Positions 1 to 9,068 are shown, counted from the stretch's first letter. The stretch: DNA of 64,000 nucleotides from Allocoprobacillus sp002160865 (GCF_042850985.1 NZ_AP031415.1:992001-1056000), one strand, 5' to 3'. Numbers and translations are program-made. The notes: generated from the sequence alone by a model not told the origin.

Positions 1-2490
1 ATAAGAGAACATTTGATTGATTATGAAATGACTCATGATTACTTTGTGATTCAAAAAGTGATAGATGATATTTATCAGCATATGTCAAGACAATTGATAG
101 AAGAACAGATGCGTTATGAAAGATTGATTCAAGAAAATGAAAATGAATTATCAAAACTCTACCATGAAAAAGAATATTTGGAATCTTTGGAAGATATTGA
201 ACCACAACAAACACCTGAAAATCAGTTGAATCGTCAATATTTAGATGAACATCATATTGACTATGTTCCATTTTATCGCTTACTTGAATTTGATGCATCA
301 TTGACAGATCTTCAAAAACAAAGAATTGAAGAAATCTTATCTCAAATGCAATTATTGAATGCTTTGGTTGTGCATAAAAATGATCAATATCGTATTCAAG
401 AACTGCCTCAAGGATGTCAAGATTTTTATCTTTGGACAAATCAAGATGTTAATCAGCTTCAAACTCTGACAATCTCTCAATTCAATAATCAAAATGATTT
501 GTTGTTTATTTTAGAATGTTTAGGTATCGAAACAAATCAACAAGTTGTCATTCAAGATAAATATTTCCAATCTGGAATTATTGAAGGGAGTCTTTCCTTA
601 AATCAAGAAGCCATTTATATTGGTTATGAAAGTCGTATGAAAATGAAACAGGACAAGATTGAATCTTGTTTACTTCAAATTCAAGAACTGGAAACTTTCA
701 AAGAAGAAAATATGCAAAAAGAAAAGTTGACTAAAGAAAAGCAGCAAACGCTTTTATTGGAATATCAAAGTTTTCGTGATGAAAAACAATTAAAAGAAAG
801 TCTTGATAATGTGGAAATGCTAAGAAAAGAGCAGGCAACATTAGAACGAAAGATTCAAGAGCTGCAACAATTGATTTTATTAGAAAATCAAAAATTAACA
901 GACATACATAATCAGATAAAAGTTGTAGCATCCAAATTGTTATTGCCAGTACAAAAAGGAGCATTTGAAGCTTATAAAGATGATCTGCAGGATTATCAGG
1001 AAGCTTTTGAATCTTTTAAAGATAGTTATACTCAGATGCTACAAACGATGGATTTAAAAGCTATACAAGATGAAAAAGCCAGTCAGCTCGTTGATGATTT
1101 AGATGAGTTGCATTATGAAATTGAACAGTACCAGCATAAAATCAGTGTGGTCACACAAAAGCGTGATTTATTACAGGAAAAATTAAATGAGTCTGGTTAT
1201 CAGGATATTGCGCAAAAAATTCAAGATCTGCAAAATGAAATCAAAAGATTAGAAGATGAAAAAACAGCTTTAGAAAAAGAAAAATCCGTTTTAGAAACAA
1301 AGATAGAACAAGTAGACATAGATATACAAAATTTATCTGATCAAAAGTTGGAACAAGAAAATCATATGCTTATCTATAAAGATATTTTTATGCAGGAAAA
1401 AGATTTACATTTTATTATTAAAGAAGATATGTCTGATGAGGATATAGGAAAAATAATGCGTGATTTGAATCAGGAATTTTCACATAAAAAATCTATTGCT
1501 GATTATCAAAATCAGTTACAGCGTGTTTATTTTGAACAAAATATATATTTAAATCAATATAATGTTGTACAAGAAAATGTACCATTATGCCATGATGTTG
1601 ATGATGTCCCATCTAGACTTATTTTAAAAGCGACAAATCAAGGGAAAAGGATCTCATTTCTAGAACTGACAGATATATTAGAACAAAATATAGAAATGCA
1701 GGAGTTATTAATTGTTGATGAGGATCGTCATATCTTTGAGGATATTCTTGTGAATACCATCAGCAAGAAAATAAGAGAACGCATCCATGCCAGTCGTCAA
1801 TGGGTAGATAAAATTCAAAGTTATATGAATGATATGAATACAAGTAGTGGTTTACAATTAAGTTTAAAATGGAAAAGTCGTAAGGCAACAGATGATGGTC
1901 AATTGGATACACAAAAATTAGTTGAGTTATTAGAAATGGATTATCATGTGTTAAAAGACAGTGATCGTAAGAAAATATCTAACCATTTCCGCTCTAAAAT
2001 CAATAGTGCCAGAAAAATGAGTCAGGATGAAAATACGACAGCTTCTTTCCATCAACTCATGAAAGATGTCATGGATTATCGTCAATGGTTTGATTTTACA
2101 TTATATGCGAAAAAACCTAATGAAAATCGTAAAGAATTAACTTCTCATGTGTTCTATGCTTATAGTGGTGGAGAAAAAGCATTATCTATGTATGTTCCAT
2201 TATTTTCAGCAGTGGCTGCTAAATTTGAAAGTGCCAGAAAAGATGCTCCATTATTGATTGCTTTGGATGAAGCCTTTGCAGGAGTTGATGAAAACAACAT
2301 TGATAATATGTTTGCCTTGATTACAAAATTTGGTTTTGATTATATTATGAATTCACAGGTATTATGGGGAGATTATCCTTCTTGTTTATCATTAGCTATT
2401 TATGAGTTATTTAGACCTAATAATGCACCATTTGTGACGGTCATTGCCTATATATGGAATGGAAAGAATAAGAGGCTGAAATATTCATGA
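1..2490 (+). CDS. jetC: Wadjet type II JetC-like SMC ATPase (TIGR02680 family), 5' truncated by window
   Basis: This is the C-terminal ~829 residues of a large coiled-coil ATPase; the frame is open to base 1, so the TTG at 13 is not a true start. Family members are about 1350 residues, so the Walker A head lies outside. Visible are long heptad-like helices, then the second head half: an ABC signature YSGGEKALS near residue 720 of the visible part and a Walker B LLIALDEAFAG about 30 residues later. By family knowledge JetC is the SMC-like motor that, with kleisin JetA and JetB, loop-extrudes small circular DNA for cleavage by JetD. The ATGA overlap with the Toprim gene downstream supports the assignment. 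The JetC name rests on motif layout and neighbour, not on a search. Confidence 0.85.
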   Translation: MREHLIDYEMTHDYFVIQKVIDDIYQHMSRQLIEEQMRYERLIQENENELSKLYHEKEYLESLEDIEPQQTPENQLNRQYLDEHHIDYVPFYRLLEFDASLTDLQKQRIEEILSQMQLLNALVVHKNDQYRIQELPQGCQDFYLWTNQDVNQLQTLTISQFNNQNDLLFILECLGIETNQQVVIQDKYFQSGIIEGSLSLNQEAIYIGYESRMKMKQDKIESCLLQIQELETFKEENMQKEKLTKEKQQTLLLEYQSFRDEKQLKESLDNVEMLRKEQATLERKIQELQQLILLENQKLTDIHNQIKVVASKLLLPVQKGAFEAYKDDLQDYQEAFESFKDSYTQMLQTMDLKAIQDEKASQLVDDLDELHYEIEQYQHKISVVTQKRDLLQEKLNESGYQDIAQKIQDLQNEIKRLEDEKTALEKEKSVLETKIEQVDIDIQNLSDQKLEQENHMLIYKDIFMQEKDLHFIIKEDMSDEDIGKIMRDLNQEFSHKKSIADYQNQLQRVYFEQNIYLNQYNVVQENVPLCHDVDDVPSRLILKATNQGKRISFLELTDILEQNIEMQELLIVDEDRHIFEDILVNTISKKIRERIHASRQWVDKIQSYMNDMNTSSGLQLSLKWKSRKATDDGQLDTQKLVELLEMDYHVLKDSDRKKISNHFRSKINSARKMSQDENTTASFHQLMKDVMDYRQWFDFTLYAKKPNENRKELTSHVFYAYSGGEKALSMYVPLFSAVAAKFESARKDAPLLIALDEAFAGVDENNIDNMFALITKFGFDYIMNSQVLWGDYPSCLSLAIYELFRPNNAPFVTVIAYIWNGKNKRLKYS

Positions 2491-3752
2491 GTGTAGAACA
2501 AGAGTTGGCTGATTATTTAAATCAATCAGGATTTCAACGATTTGTACAGGCATGGATTAGACAATATCAGCGTTTAGGACATTTAGGTGGTAAAATTGTT
2601 TTAGAAAATTTAACTGATGATGAAAAACAATGTTTAGGTGGTTTAGGATGGGATTTATCTCAAAACAGATTGGAATTAACTTATGCACAGTTTCTTAAAA
2701 AATTAAAGAAAACACGTTATGGAGAAGCTGATTTTTTGAAAACGTTAGAAATTTTAAATCAGTCTTTGATTTATAGTCGAAAGGAAATCAAGGAATTAAA
2801 GATTTTGGCATTTGATGAATTCAAAGAAAATTTGTTTCATATCTTTCAAGATACCAAATCTTATGCGTGGTTAAAGACATATCTATCGACAGATAGATAT
2901 GTCAAAAGATATTTTGAACAGAATCAACATATGTTTCAGTCAGTTCTTGAAAATGTTTGTCGTGCTTTAAATCAATTACCAGTTTATCAATTGAGCTTTG
3001 AATTATTACCTGTCTTTTCACAAAATATTACAAAAAATCCGCATTATTTTGATGAAGATTTACCAAGAGAACTCTTATTAAAAGGAATAGTCTATGATTT
3101 ATATCATGAAGATATGTCTTTAGATTCATTCAAAATGATAGATGTTTTGTATAGTGCTGGTATTTTAAAAGATGATTTATCTAATTATTGTTATATATGT
3201 CATATTCAGCCACAAAAGGCTTATCCCTCATGGCAGGGATTTTATGAAGCTTATGAACCTTGGAATATGAATCTTTATAATATCAATGTAATGAAAGATT
3301 TGTTTATCCCTTTGGATATTTTTATCTTTGAAAATCCATCTGTTTTTCGTATGATGTGTAATTTTATTAAACATCATAAAATGGATGTCGGACTTGTTTG
3401 TAGTAATGGGCAAATTAATTTTTGTACATATTTATTATTAGATAAACTTGTTGATAGTGGCTGTTCATTATATTATGCAGGAGATTATGATCCTGAGGGA
3501 TTAGTGATTGCTGAAAAATTAAAACAAAGATACCAGGATTTACATTTGTTTTGTTATAGTGTGTCATTATTTGAAAAAATTAAAATCAAACAAATAGATA
3601 TCTCATCAAAGAGATTACAAATGTTAAATCAAATCAAAACTGATAATCTCAAAATCATAGCTCAAGCTATTCAACAAGAACAGGCATTTGGTTATCAGGA
3701 AGGACTTATTGATGTTTATCAAAGAGAACTCAAAAAGATGAAAATTATATAA
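2487..3752 (+). CDS. jetD: Wadjet type II JetD-like Toprim nuclease subunit (TIGR02679 / DUF2399)
   Basis: 421 residues. It starts with ATG overlapping the TGA of the SMC-like gene by 4 bp, so the two are translationally coupled. The C-terminal third carries a Toprim-like DUF2399 core with YYAGDYDPEGLVIAEKLKQR near residues 327-346, whose acidic D-x-D residues are the expected metal ligands. The N-terminal part is a helical arm region as in this family. JetD is the subunit that cleaves DNA after loop extrusion in Wadjet systems. A 16-bp perfect hairpin follows directly, so this is the last gene of the operon. The family assignment is from motif recognition plus the adjacent jetC. Confidence 0.85.
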   Translation: MSVEQELADYLNQSGFQRFVQAWIRQYQRLGHLGGKIVLENLTDDEKQCLGGLGWDLSQNRLELTYAQFLKKLKKTRYGEADFLKTLEILNQSLIYSRKEIKELKILAFDEFKENLFHIFQDTKSYAWLKTYLSTDRYVKRYFEQNQHMFQSVLENVCRALNQLPVYQLSFELLPVFSQNITKNPHYFDEDLPRELLLKGIVYDLYHEDMSLDSFKMIDVLYSAGILKDDLSNYCYICHIQPQKAYPSWQGFYEAYEPWNMNLYNINVMKDLFIPLDIFIFENPSVFRMMCNFIKHHKMDVGLVCSNGQINFCTYLLLDKLVDSGCSLYYAGDYDPEGLVIAEKLKQRYQDLHLFCYSVSLFEKIKIKQIDISSKRLQMLNQIKTDNLKIIAQAIQQEQAFGYQEGLIDVYQRELKKMKII

Positions 3753-3756
3753 AATC

Positions 3757-3797
3757 AACATAAAAGAGTCTAAACAGTGCATAGACTCTTTTATGTT
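3757..3797. terminator. Bidirectional terminator after jetD
   Basis: Perfect 16-bp inverted repeat (3757-3772 and 3782-3797) with a 9-nt loop. The arms contain A4 and T4 runs, so it could work in both directions between the convergent jetD and the 58-codon ORF. Confidence 0.75.
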
Positions 3798-3801
3798 GGG
3801 C

Positions 3802-3978
3802 TTAACGGTTGATGACTTTATCAAGAATATTTGACAGCATATTGATAGAATTTTTTCTATCAGATAATGCAACGGCAAGACTTGTGTGACCATAGATATC
3901 CATGACTTGATCAATGGTCCAATCATCACCAATACTTTTCATTTCATCAATAAATAGCTGAGCATCTTTTTGGTTCAT
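3802..3978 (-). CDS. Small conserved-looking protein, 58 aa, unknown function
   Basis: An ORF below usual length cut-offs, reading MNQKDAQLFIDEMKSI... to ...SNILDKVINR. Support for a real gene: a near-perfect Shine-Dalgarno GAGGAGGAA 4-5 nt before the ATG, a promoter upstream (TATAAT at 4002-4007 with TTGAAT at 4024-4029, 16-bp spacer) and a shared terminator just after the stop. The product is acidic-to-neutral, soluble, probably helical and not recognised. It is convergent to the Wadjet operon, so a functional link is possible but not shown. Confidence 0.7.
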   Translation of the reverse strand: MNQKDAQLFIDEMKSIGDDWTIDQVMDIYGHTSLAVALSDRKNSINMLSNILDKVINR

Positions 3979-4001
3979 ATATATTTCCTCCTCGTTCTTT
4001 C

Positions 4002-4029
4002 ATTATATAAAAGTAGTTTTAAAATTCAA
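4002..4029 (-). promoter_or_regulatory. Promoter of the 58-aa gene
   Basis: On the minus strand TTGAAT (-35, 4024-4029) and TATAAT (-10, 4002-4007) are separated by 16 bp, just upstream of the strong RBS at about 3983-3991. The rest of 4030-4189 shows no clear element. Confidence 0.5.
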
Positions 4030-4189
4030 GAAGATTTGATGTTTCTCCAGTAATGAAATCATCAGTAATAGAAAATCACTTTCAAGAAAACATATATTAT
4101 TTTTTGAATGATTCCAGTAAGACATTTTATTCGGTATTTTACTTTATAAATCACAAAAGTGAAAATATAAATATAACGTCCTTTTGACT

Positions 4190-4936
4190 TTATTCAATTT
4201 TCATCTCTTTGAAATCTATTGTTTCATTTTCATGGCATATAAGTTGGATATGCTCGTTATAAATCAGATAACTTTCTCCATAGATTGTTGTACATTCATT
4301 GATTAGGATATAACTACCATCAACTAATACAATGAATGGATGATGAATGCTATCTTTATAAGTGATGTCTTCATATAGTCTTAATCCATCCAAGTATCTA
4401 TCTTTGACCATCTGATAATGAGGAATGATGTTGAAATGAGTAAGCCCCAGACCTTGAATCCATCTTTGAAAATGAGGATTTATAGCTTCACCTTCTTCTT
4501 CAGGCTGACAATAAACAATATCAGCACAATTCATGCTGCCAGCACTGATGCCTATCACAATGCCTTGAAAATCTTCAATTTTTTCTCTAAGTTGAATGTC
4601 TTGAAAGAATTGATTTTGTGTAGGAACATGACCACCACCTAAGATAATGACATCATATTGTTGGAGATCGTCTCTTGTAAAGTTACTATATCTTTTATCA
4701 ATCAAATCAAAACATTGCAAAGATAAACCTTCTTTTAAAAAGACTTCTCTAAAGAAATCACACATGTCATCATTTTGTTTATAAGCATCTGGAGTTGCTG
4801 CAATCATGCAACAACGACTATTGTTTTTCCAATATTTTTTTAATTCATCAACAAAATGATTTTTCTTATCTAAACCATCAACTTGTCTACTCCCATCTAA
4901 TGGACCAGTAGGACTACTCGTTAAAAAAATGACCAT
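4190..4936 (-). CDS. S51-family peptidase-like / class I glutamine-amidotransferase-like protein (peptidase E-like)
   Basis: 248 residues from the ATG at 4936. The GTG nine bases upstream overlaps the GAGGTG ribosome site, so the ATG is preferred. The central nucleophile elbow IGISAGSMNCAD (GxSAGS) is that of family S51 (dipeptidase E, cyanophycinase), with VILGGGH about 40 residues earlier and a late NIIPHY segment that could carry the histidine. S51 enzymes are serine peptidases for small or acidic peptides; the substrate here cannot be told. It has no signal peptide and is probably cytoplasmic. It stands alone, divergent from the unknown/mrr pair. Family call good, exact activity unknown. 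Confidence 0.75.
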   Translation of the reverse strand: MVIFLTSSPTGPLDGSRQVDGLDKKNHFVDELKKYWKNNSRCCMIAATPDAYKQNDDMCDFFREVFLKEGLSLQCFDLIDKRYSNFTRDDLQQYDVIILGGGHVPTQNQFFQDIQLREKIEDFQGIVIGISAGSMNCADIVYCQPEEEGEAINPHFQRWIQGLGLTHFNIIPHYQMVKDRYLDGLRLYEDITYKDSIHHPFIVLVDGSYILINECTTIYGESYLIYNEHIQLICHENETIDFKEMKIE

Positions 4937-5041
4937 ATTTTTCACCTCATGTTTATTTTATCACAAAAATGATCGAAACAAGATAAATAGATTAGAAAAA
5001 TCTGTTATAATAATCATAGAAAGAAAAGGGAGTTGAGCAAT

Positions 5042-5653
5042 ATGCATTTAAGTGATGAAGAAAAAATGGCAATGTTAAGACAAATGCAAGATGGTTTTAT
5101 CAGATATCACCAAAGAAAAGAATATATGAAAAATATATCTATTGACGATTTATTAAAAGAAATCAATCAATTAGGTTTTCAGTATACTGAACAAGACATA
5201 TTGGATAAGTATCAAGAATATATGAGTGTAACAGATACTGATGATTATTTTTTTAAAAGAGATCAGATGAGTTGGGAAGCTGTTGATGATCAAGCACAAA
5301 TACTAAATTCTGATGCTTTGCTTAAACTTATATGTAAAATAGTCAAAAAACATTATGATGTAGAAACAATATGCGACCCATGGTTTATTATGGAAAGAAT
5401 CGATGCACTGGATGATGTTCCAAAAAATGAAGCACAAGAAAAAATATTAGGAATTATTGAATCTATAGTAGAATATGGGAAACTACGACATATCAATAGT
5501 GTTGAAGAAATTATGGAAGATTATGACATAAATGCGATTTTAAAAGATCAGATTCGTCGATGTCATCAAAGAGATGCTCACTTTAAGCAAGTAATCAAAA
5601 GTTATTATGATACATTTATAGATGCCGATCATAGCATTTATAAAATAAAGTAG
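5042..5653 (+). CDS. Unknown protein encoded just before Mrr, 203 aa
   Basis: Not recognised. 203 residues, charged, predominantly helical, no membrane segment, no obvious catalytic motif; the middle holds VKKHYDVETICDPWFIMER. The ATG at 5042 is preferred over an in-frame TTG at 5033 because GGGAG at 5028-5032 is correctly spaced from the ATG. A TATAAT lies at 5006-5011. The mrr gene follows after only 40 bp with its own GGAG, so the two are probably one transcript. It may modify or accompany the nuclease, but nothing in the sequence proves it. Confidence 0.65.
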   Translation: MHLSDEEKMAMLRQMQDGFIRYHQRKEYMKNISIDDLLKEINQLGFQYTEQDILDKYQEYMSVTDTDDYFFKRDQMSWEAVDDQAQILNSDALLKLICKIVKKHYDVETICDPWFIMERIDALDDVPKNEAQEKILGIIESIVEYGKLRHINSVEEIMEDYDINAILKDQIRRCHQRDAHFKQVIKSYYDTFIDADHSIYKIK

Positions 5654-5693
5654 AAATGTTATATATTTTGTAAAAAAGTAAAGGAGATAACAA

Positions 5694-6596
5694 ATGATAC
5701 CACAATATAATGAAATGTATAATGAAGTGTTACAAGTATTAAATAAACATCATCAGTTAAGAGTACGTGATATGGTAGATGAAGTATCTGATGTATTACA
5801 TTTAACTGAAGATGAAAGAAATCAAAAGATGGAAAACAGTCATAAAACAGTGATTTATCATCGTTTGGGATGGACAAAAACATATTTAACAAAAGCAGGA
5901 TTGATTCGTTCTGTAGAAAGAGGTGTTTATCAAATTACACCTCAAGGGGAAAATATACTATCTTCTCATATTCATGTTGATGATGATTATTTAATGCAAT
6001 ATGAAGAAGTTAGACAGTTTGTAAATCGTCATAATGAACAACCTGAATATCAATCAAAACCAAAAGAGTCTACACCTTTAGAAAATATTGACCAATCTAT
6101 TAAGATGATATCATCACGTGTCAGTGATGAACTATTAGATATGATTATATCTAAAGATCCAGCTTTTTTTGAAAAACTTGTTTTAGATTTGTTGGATAAA
6201 ATGGGTTATGCTTATGATAAAGAATCTATCATTTCAACTGATTATAGTGGTGATGAAGGTATAGATGGAATTATCAATGAAGATCAGTTTGGATTTAATA
6301 GTATTTATATTCAAGCTAAGAAATGGAATAGAAGTAGTGTGGGAAGACCAGAAATTCAAAAGTTTTTAGGCGCAGTAGCTGGTCAAGGTGGTACAAAGGG
6401 ATTATTTATTACTACATCTACTTTTACAAGAGAAGCCATCGATTATGCAAAAAAACAATTACAAGTTAAACTCATTTTAATTGATGGTAAAATGTTAACG
6501 GATTTAATGATAAAATATAATTTAGGTGTGAGTGTTGTGCAGACTTATGAAATCAAACAATTAGATTTAGATTATTTTGATAGTGAACTTGTTTAA
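5694..6596 (+). CDS. mrr: Mrr-type restriction endonuclease
   Basis: 300 residues. The N-terminal ~95 residues form a winged-helix (Mrr_N) domain with VIYHRLGWTKTYLTKAGLI. The C-terminal domain, from about residue 155, has the Mrr/PD-(D/E)xK pattern: FEKLVLDLLDKMGY, then GDEGIDGII with the metal-binding Asp, then IYIQAKKW (QxK), then a glycine-rich KFLGAVAGQGGTKGLFITT segment. Mrr enzymes cut DNA carrying modified bases, usually methylation, and need no partner methylase. It is co-directional with the unknown gene upstream and followed by a canonical terminator. Length and motif set are complete, so it is probably functional. Confidence 0.9.
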   Translation: MIPQYNEMYNEVLQVLNKHHQLRVRDMVDEVSDVLHLTEDERNQKMENSHKTVIYHRLGWTKTYLTKAGLIRSVERGVYQITPQGENILSSHIHVDDDYLMQYEEVRQFVNRHNEQPEYQSKPKESTPLENIDQSIKMISSRVSDELLDMIISKDPAFFEKLVLDLLDKMGYAYDKESIISTDYSGDEGIDGIINEDQFGFNSIYIQAKKWNRSSVGRPEIQKFLGAVAGQGGTKGLFITTSTFTREAIDYAKKQLQVKLILIDGKMLTDLMIKYNLGVSVVQTYEIKQLDLDYFDSELV

Positions 6597-6624
6597 TGTT
6601 GATATTTATAAATGATATATAGTG

Positions 6625-6658
6625 ACAATCTCTCAATAAACCGAGATTGTTTTTTTTA
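6625..6658 (+). terminator. Terminator after mrr
   Basis: 8-bp stem ACAATCTC/GAGATTGT with a 10-nt loop, followed by eight T. Confidence 0.85.
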
Positions 6659-6748
6659 TTGCCTATCTAAAATTAACATTGATATTTTTATAAGAAAGAC
6701 GATTGTAAACAGAATAATCAAATAATTTAAATTTTATAATAACTCTCA

Positions 6749-6777
6749 TTGAAAAAAATAAAATATAGCTTTATAAT
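6749..6777 (+). promoter_or_regulatory. Strong sigma-A-type promoter for a non-coding transcript
   Basis: TTGAAA (6749-6754) and TATAAT (6772-6777) with an ideal 17-bp spacer. No plausible ORF with a ribosome site follows before the convergent gene, so the expected transcript, starting near 6784, is non-coding. Confidence 0.65.
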
Positions 6778-6783
6778 GGCAAT

Positions 6784-6945
6784 GTCATGGATGACGTCTT
6801 ATTGTAGCCTTATAGGCTAGTGCTGCTCCGTGATATAAGTTCCCTTATTGTTTTATGGTAGGCTTTTAGCTGAATCCACGTTTCAACAATGATAGGGAAC
6901 TTTTATTGTATATGTATGCAACTGAAGTGATATATGCATGACAAT
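6784..6945 (+). ncRNA. Candidate structured small RNA, unassigned
   Basis: About 160 nt following the promoter at 6749-6777. Predicted structure by eye: GTCATG (6784-6789) can pair with CATGAC (6937-6942) to close the molecule; TAGCC/GGCTA (6805-6819) forms a small hairpin; AAGTTCCCT...ATTGTT (6837-6852) pairs with AACAAT...AGGGAACTT (6885-6902), extendable outward by several pairs. The enclosed loop is about 32 nt. A closed stem around an open region and a long hairpin recalls 6S RNA, but I cannot assign a family. The transcript could instead end near 6910 at the long hairpin. This covers most of the 360-bp gap between mrr and the HAD gene. Confidence 0.5.
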
Positions 6946-6956
6946 CTAGAATCTTT

Positions 6957-7967
6957 TTAAATGAACGAAAATAATCTTGTTAAGTTTATACCATTATCTT
7001 GTTTATATAATTCTATGGAGTGAAAAGTTTCTTTGATTTGAGATATGAACTTTTGAATATTAAAATGATGAAAACGATGGTTTATGTAATAAAAATGACA
7101 GCGTTGATGATGATATTCATAATCACAAGTGACATAACCAATTCTTTGATTTTTTAATAAATGATATTGTTCACTCATAAGACCATCACAATCTTTCATT
7201 GAACTGAAAAATTCACATAATAAAGCTTCTCTGTATTGATCAGGACAATGAATATAAAATAAACATATTTTATTGTCTTCATATTGATGAACTTTATAGA
7301 AAACTTGACCTAAACATTCTTGAGAAGGATAAGATATCATTTCAAATGTTTTGATATGATCTTTTTCTTTTGTTGAAAAAGAAAATGGGTTTTGAAATAT
7401 AAATTGACAGTAATCAAAATCAGATTGTTGAAAATATTGACTTGTTAAACAACAATATGAACCAAATTCTTGTAATAAGTCATAATCATCATCGATGATG
7501 ATAAAGTAATCAATAAAATGTTTAGATAGATAATGATGAATACATCTTTTTTTATCATTATCTTCATTAATAATATCAATAATGAAATTATCTAAATCAT
7601 AAAGTTTAAATAAAGCAATTATTTGTTTCGTTGTATTATATCTGCCCCATGTAGAATGCAACACAATATGACTACCTGTTTCTTCTATCAATTCTTTAAG
7701 ATAGCCTAATGCTATATATGACCAGTCATAATACGCAGCTGCTAAATCATATTTATCAAATGTCAAATATATATCATCGCTATATTTATTGGCTAGATAA
7801 TATTGTAACGCCTCCATATCATGATCAAATCTTCTTTCATAAGAGGGTGGCTGTATAACCCCATCAATATCTAAAAAGATAATATTTTTGTCTAAATGAT
7901 TTTTAATTCTGATATCTTTTTCATAGGTCTTTATAGATTTGTTAATAAATTGTCTTGATTTATGCAT
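6957..7967 (-). CDS. HAD-domain protein of the RNA-repair-associated (HAD_SAK-like) type
   Basis: 336 residues. Residues ~28-175 are a HAD-like phosphatase/kinase core: motif I IIFLDIDGVIQPP with the nucleophile and acid/base Asp pair, HSTWGRYNT after about 80 residues as a motif II-like strand, and FIIIDDDYDLL as the acidic motif. The DIDGV plus HSTWGR arrangement is typical of the HAD domains in 'Swiss army knife' RNA repair proteins. The remaining ~150 residues are not recognised. The ATG is preceded by AAGGAG, and a TATAAT lies on the minus strand near 7999-8004. It sits in the same accessory block as KptA, which may point to RNA end processing. Function is inferred from the fold only. 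Confidence 0.65.
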   Translation of the reverse strand: MHKSRQFINKSIKTYEKDIRIKNHLDKNIIFLDIDGVIQPPSYERRFDHDMEALQYYLANKYSDDIYLTFDKYDLAAAYYDWSYIALGYLKELIEETGSHIVLHSTWGRYNTTKQIIALFKLYDLDNFIIDIINEDNDKKRCIHHYLSKHFIDYFIIIDDDYDLLQEFGSYCCLTSQYFQQSDFDYCQFIFQNPFSFSTKEKDHIKTFEMISYPSQECLGQVFYKVHQYEDNKICLFYIHCPDQYREALLCEFFSSMKDCDGLMSEQYHLLKNQRIGYVTCDYEYHHQRCHFYYINHRFHHFNIQKFISQIKETFHSIELYKQDNGINLTRLFSFI

Positions 7968-8093
7968 GTGTAATCTCCTTTTTTATTTGCTATAAGCAAT
8001 TATAACACATAATTTTAATTAGGAAAATAACAAGTGATACTGTTTAGAAAAATATTATGATATAATAATGAAGAATCAAGAGAGGAATAGAGA

Positions 8094-9068
8094 ATGAAGG
8101 TTAAAGAATTAAGAGATTTATTAAAAGACAAAGATAAGAAATTAATCACTGATGCTTTTGTAGAAGTCTATAAAGCTTTACCAAAATCAAAAAAAGAAGA
8201 ATTAGATGATGCAATTAAAAGTATTGTAAGTGGCGAAGGAAAGAAAAAAGCAACAAAACATGATGAAGTTTCATTAACTGATTTATTTGTTGAGATTCAG
8301 GATTTTTTACAAGATGCTTATCATGGGTATTATATTGCTCCTAACCGCATTGTTCCTAAAAAAGAAAGACCTAAGTGGCGCTTTAAAGTCAAAAGATACT
8401 TAAAAATTTTATTAGATGTTCCATCAGATCATCCTTATTTTTTACAAGTTGTCATATTGATTCGTGAAATTTATAAGATGTTAAGCTATGGTTGTGGTGT
8501 GTATATTTTTACAAGTGATGATCCTTTTGCATCTATAGGTATGGAACAAGAAAAATTATATGGGGAATATGTTGCTCGTCAGCTTCAACTGAATATTGAT
8601 GAAGCATTAATTATTGAGATGGTTAATGGAGCAACACATTGTTATTTGAGTCGTGAATGTTTACATGTTATGTTATTTAGTGTTTTAGATCATTATATTC
8701 AAAAACAGCAATATCGAGATATGGTTTTCAATTATTGTCAAAGATTTATGACATCACAAAGAAACTTTATAGCAACATTAAAGCGTCATGATGATCGTTT
8801 GTATGAAGCTAAGGAATTGCTTACCAATATGAATCAACTGGCTTTTATATTTCATAATGATACTTTTGAGAAAGCATTACAGTATTATTTTCAAAATGAA
8901 ATTATAAAAAATCCAGAAATCAGTCTATATACGTTATTGATGGTGATAGACATTTTCTATTCCTACAAAGAATGGATTGAAGCTTATGAATATGGAGTTG
9001 AAATCAAACATATTCAGCCACGACAAAAACTTATGGATAAATATGAAAGATATAAAAATGAGGTGTAA
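8094..9068 (+). CDS. Unknown protein, 324 aa, first gene of a three-gene operon
   Basis: Not recognised. It has a lysine-rich N-terminus (MKVKELRDLLKDKDKKLIT), a Lys-rich linker near residues 50-60, then a helical body with no transmembrane stretch and no catalytic motif I can identify. Segments such as QYRDMVFNYCQRFM and VIDIFYSYKEWIEAYEYG look like TPR-type helical repeats, which would fit a scaffold or sensor. An AGAGG-type RBS precedes the ATG and a TATAAT lies at about 8061-8066. The next gene begins 3 bp after the stop, so the two are co-translated. Confidence 0.6.
   Translation: MKVKELRDLLKDKDKKLITDAFVEVYKALPKSKKEELDDAIKSIVSGEGKKKATKHDEVSLTDLFVEIQDFLQDAYHGYYIAPNRIVPKKERPKWRFKVKRYLKILLDVPSDHPYFLQVVILIREIYKMLSYGCGVYIFTSDDPFASIGMEQEKLYGEYVARQLQLNIDEALIIEMVNGATHCYLSRECLHVMLFSVLDHYIQKQQYRDMVFNYCQRFMTSQRNFIATLKRHDDRLYEAKELLTNMNQLAFIFHNDTFEKALQYYFQNEIIKNPEISLYTLLMVIDIFYSYKEWIEAYEYGVEIKHIQPRQKLMDKYERYKNEV

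Noticed and set aside
13..60. TTG at 13 as the start of the SMC-like gene
   Set aside because: The frame is open to base 1 and the protein lacks its Walker A half, so it is truncated by the window.
4030..4189. Possible element in the gap between the 58-aa gene and the S51 gene
   Set aside because: AT-rich with no ORF, repeat or convincing hairpin.
6784..6945. Assignment of the small RNA as SRP RNA, tmRNA or RNase P RNA
   Set aside because: None of the conserved cores of these RNAs is visible and the length is wrong for tmRNA and RNase P.
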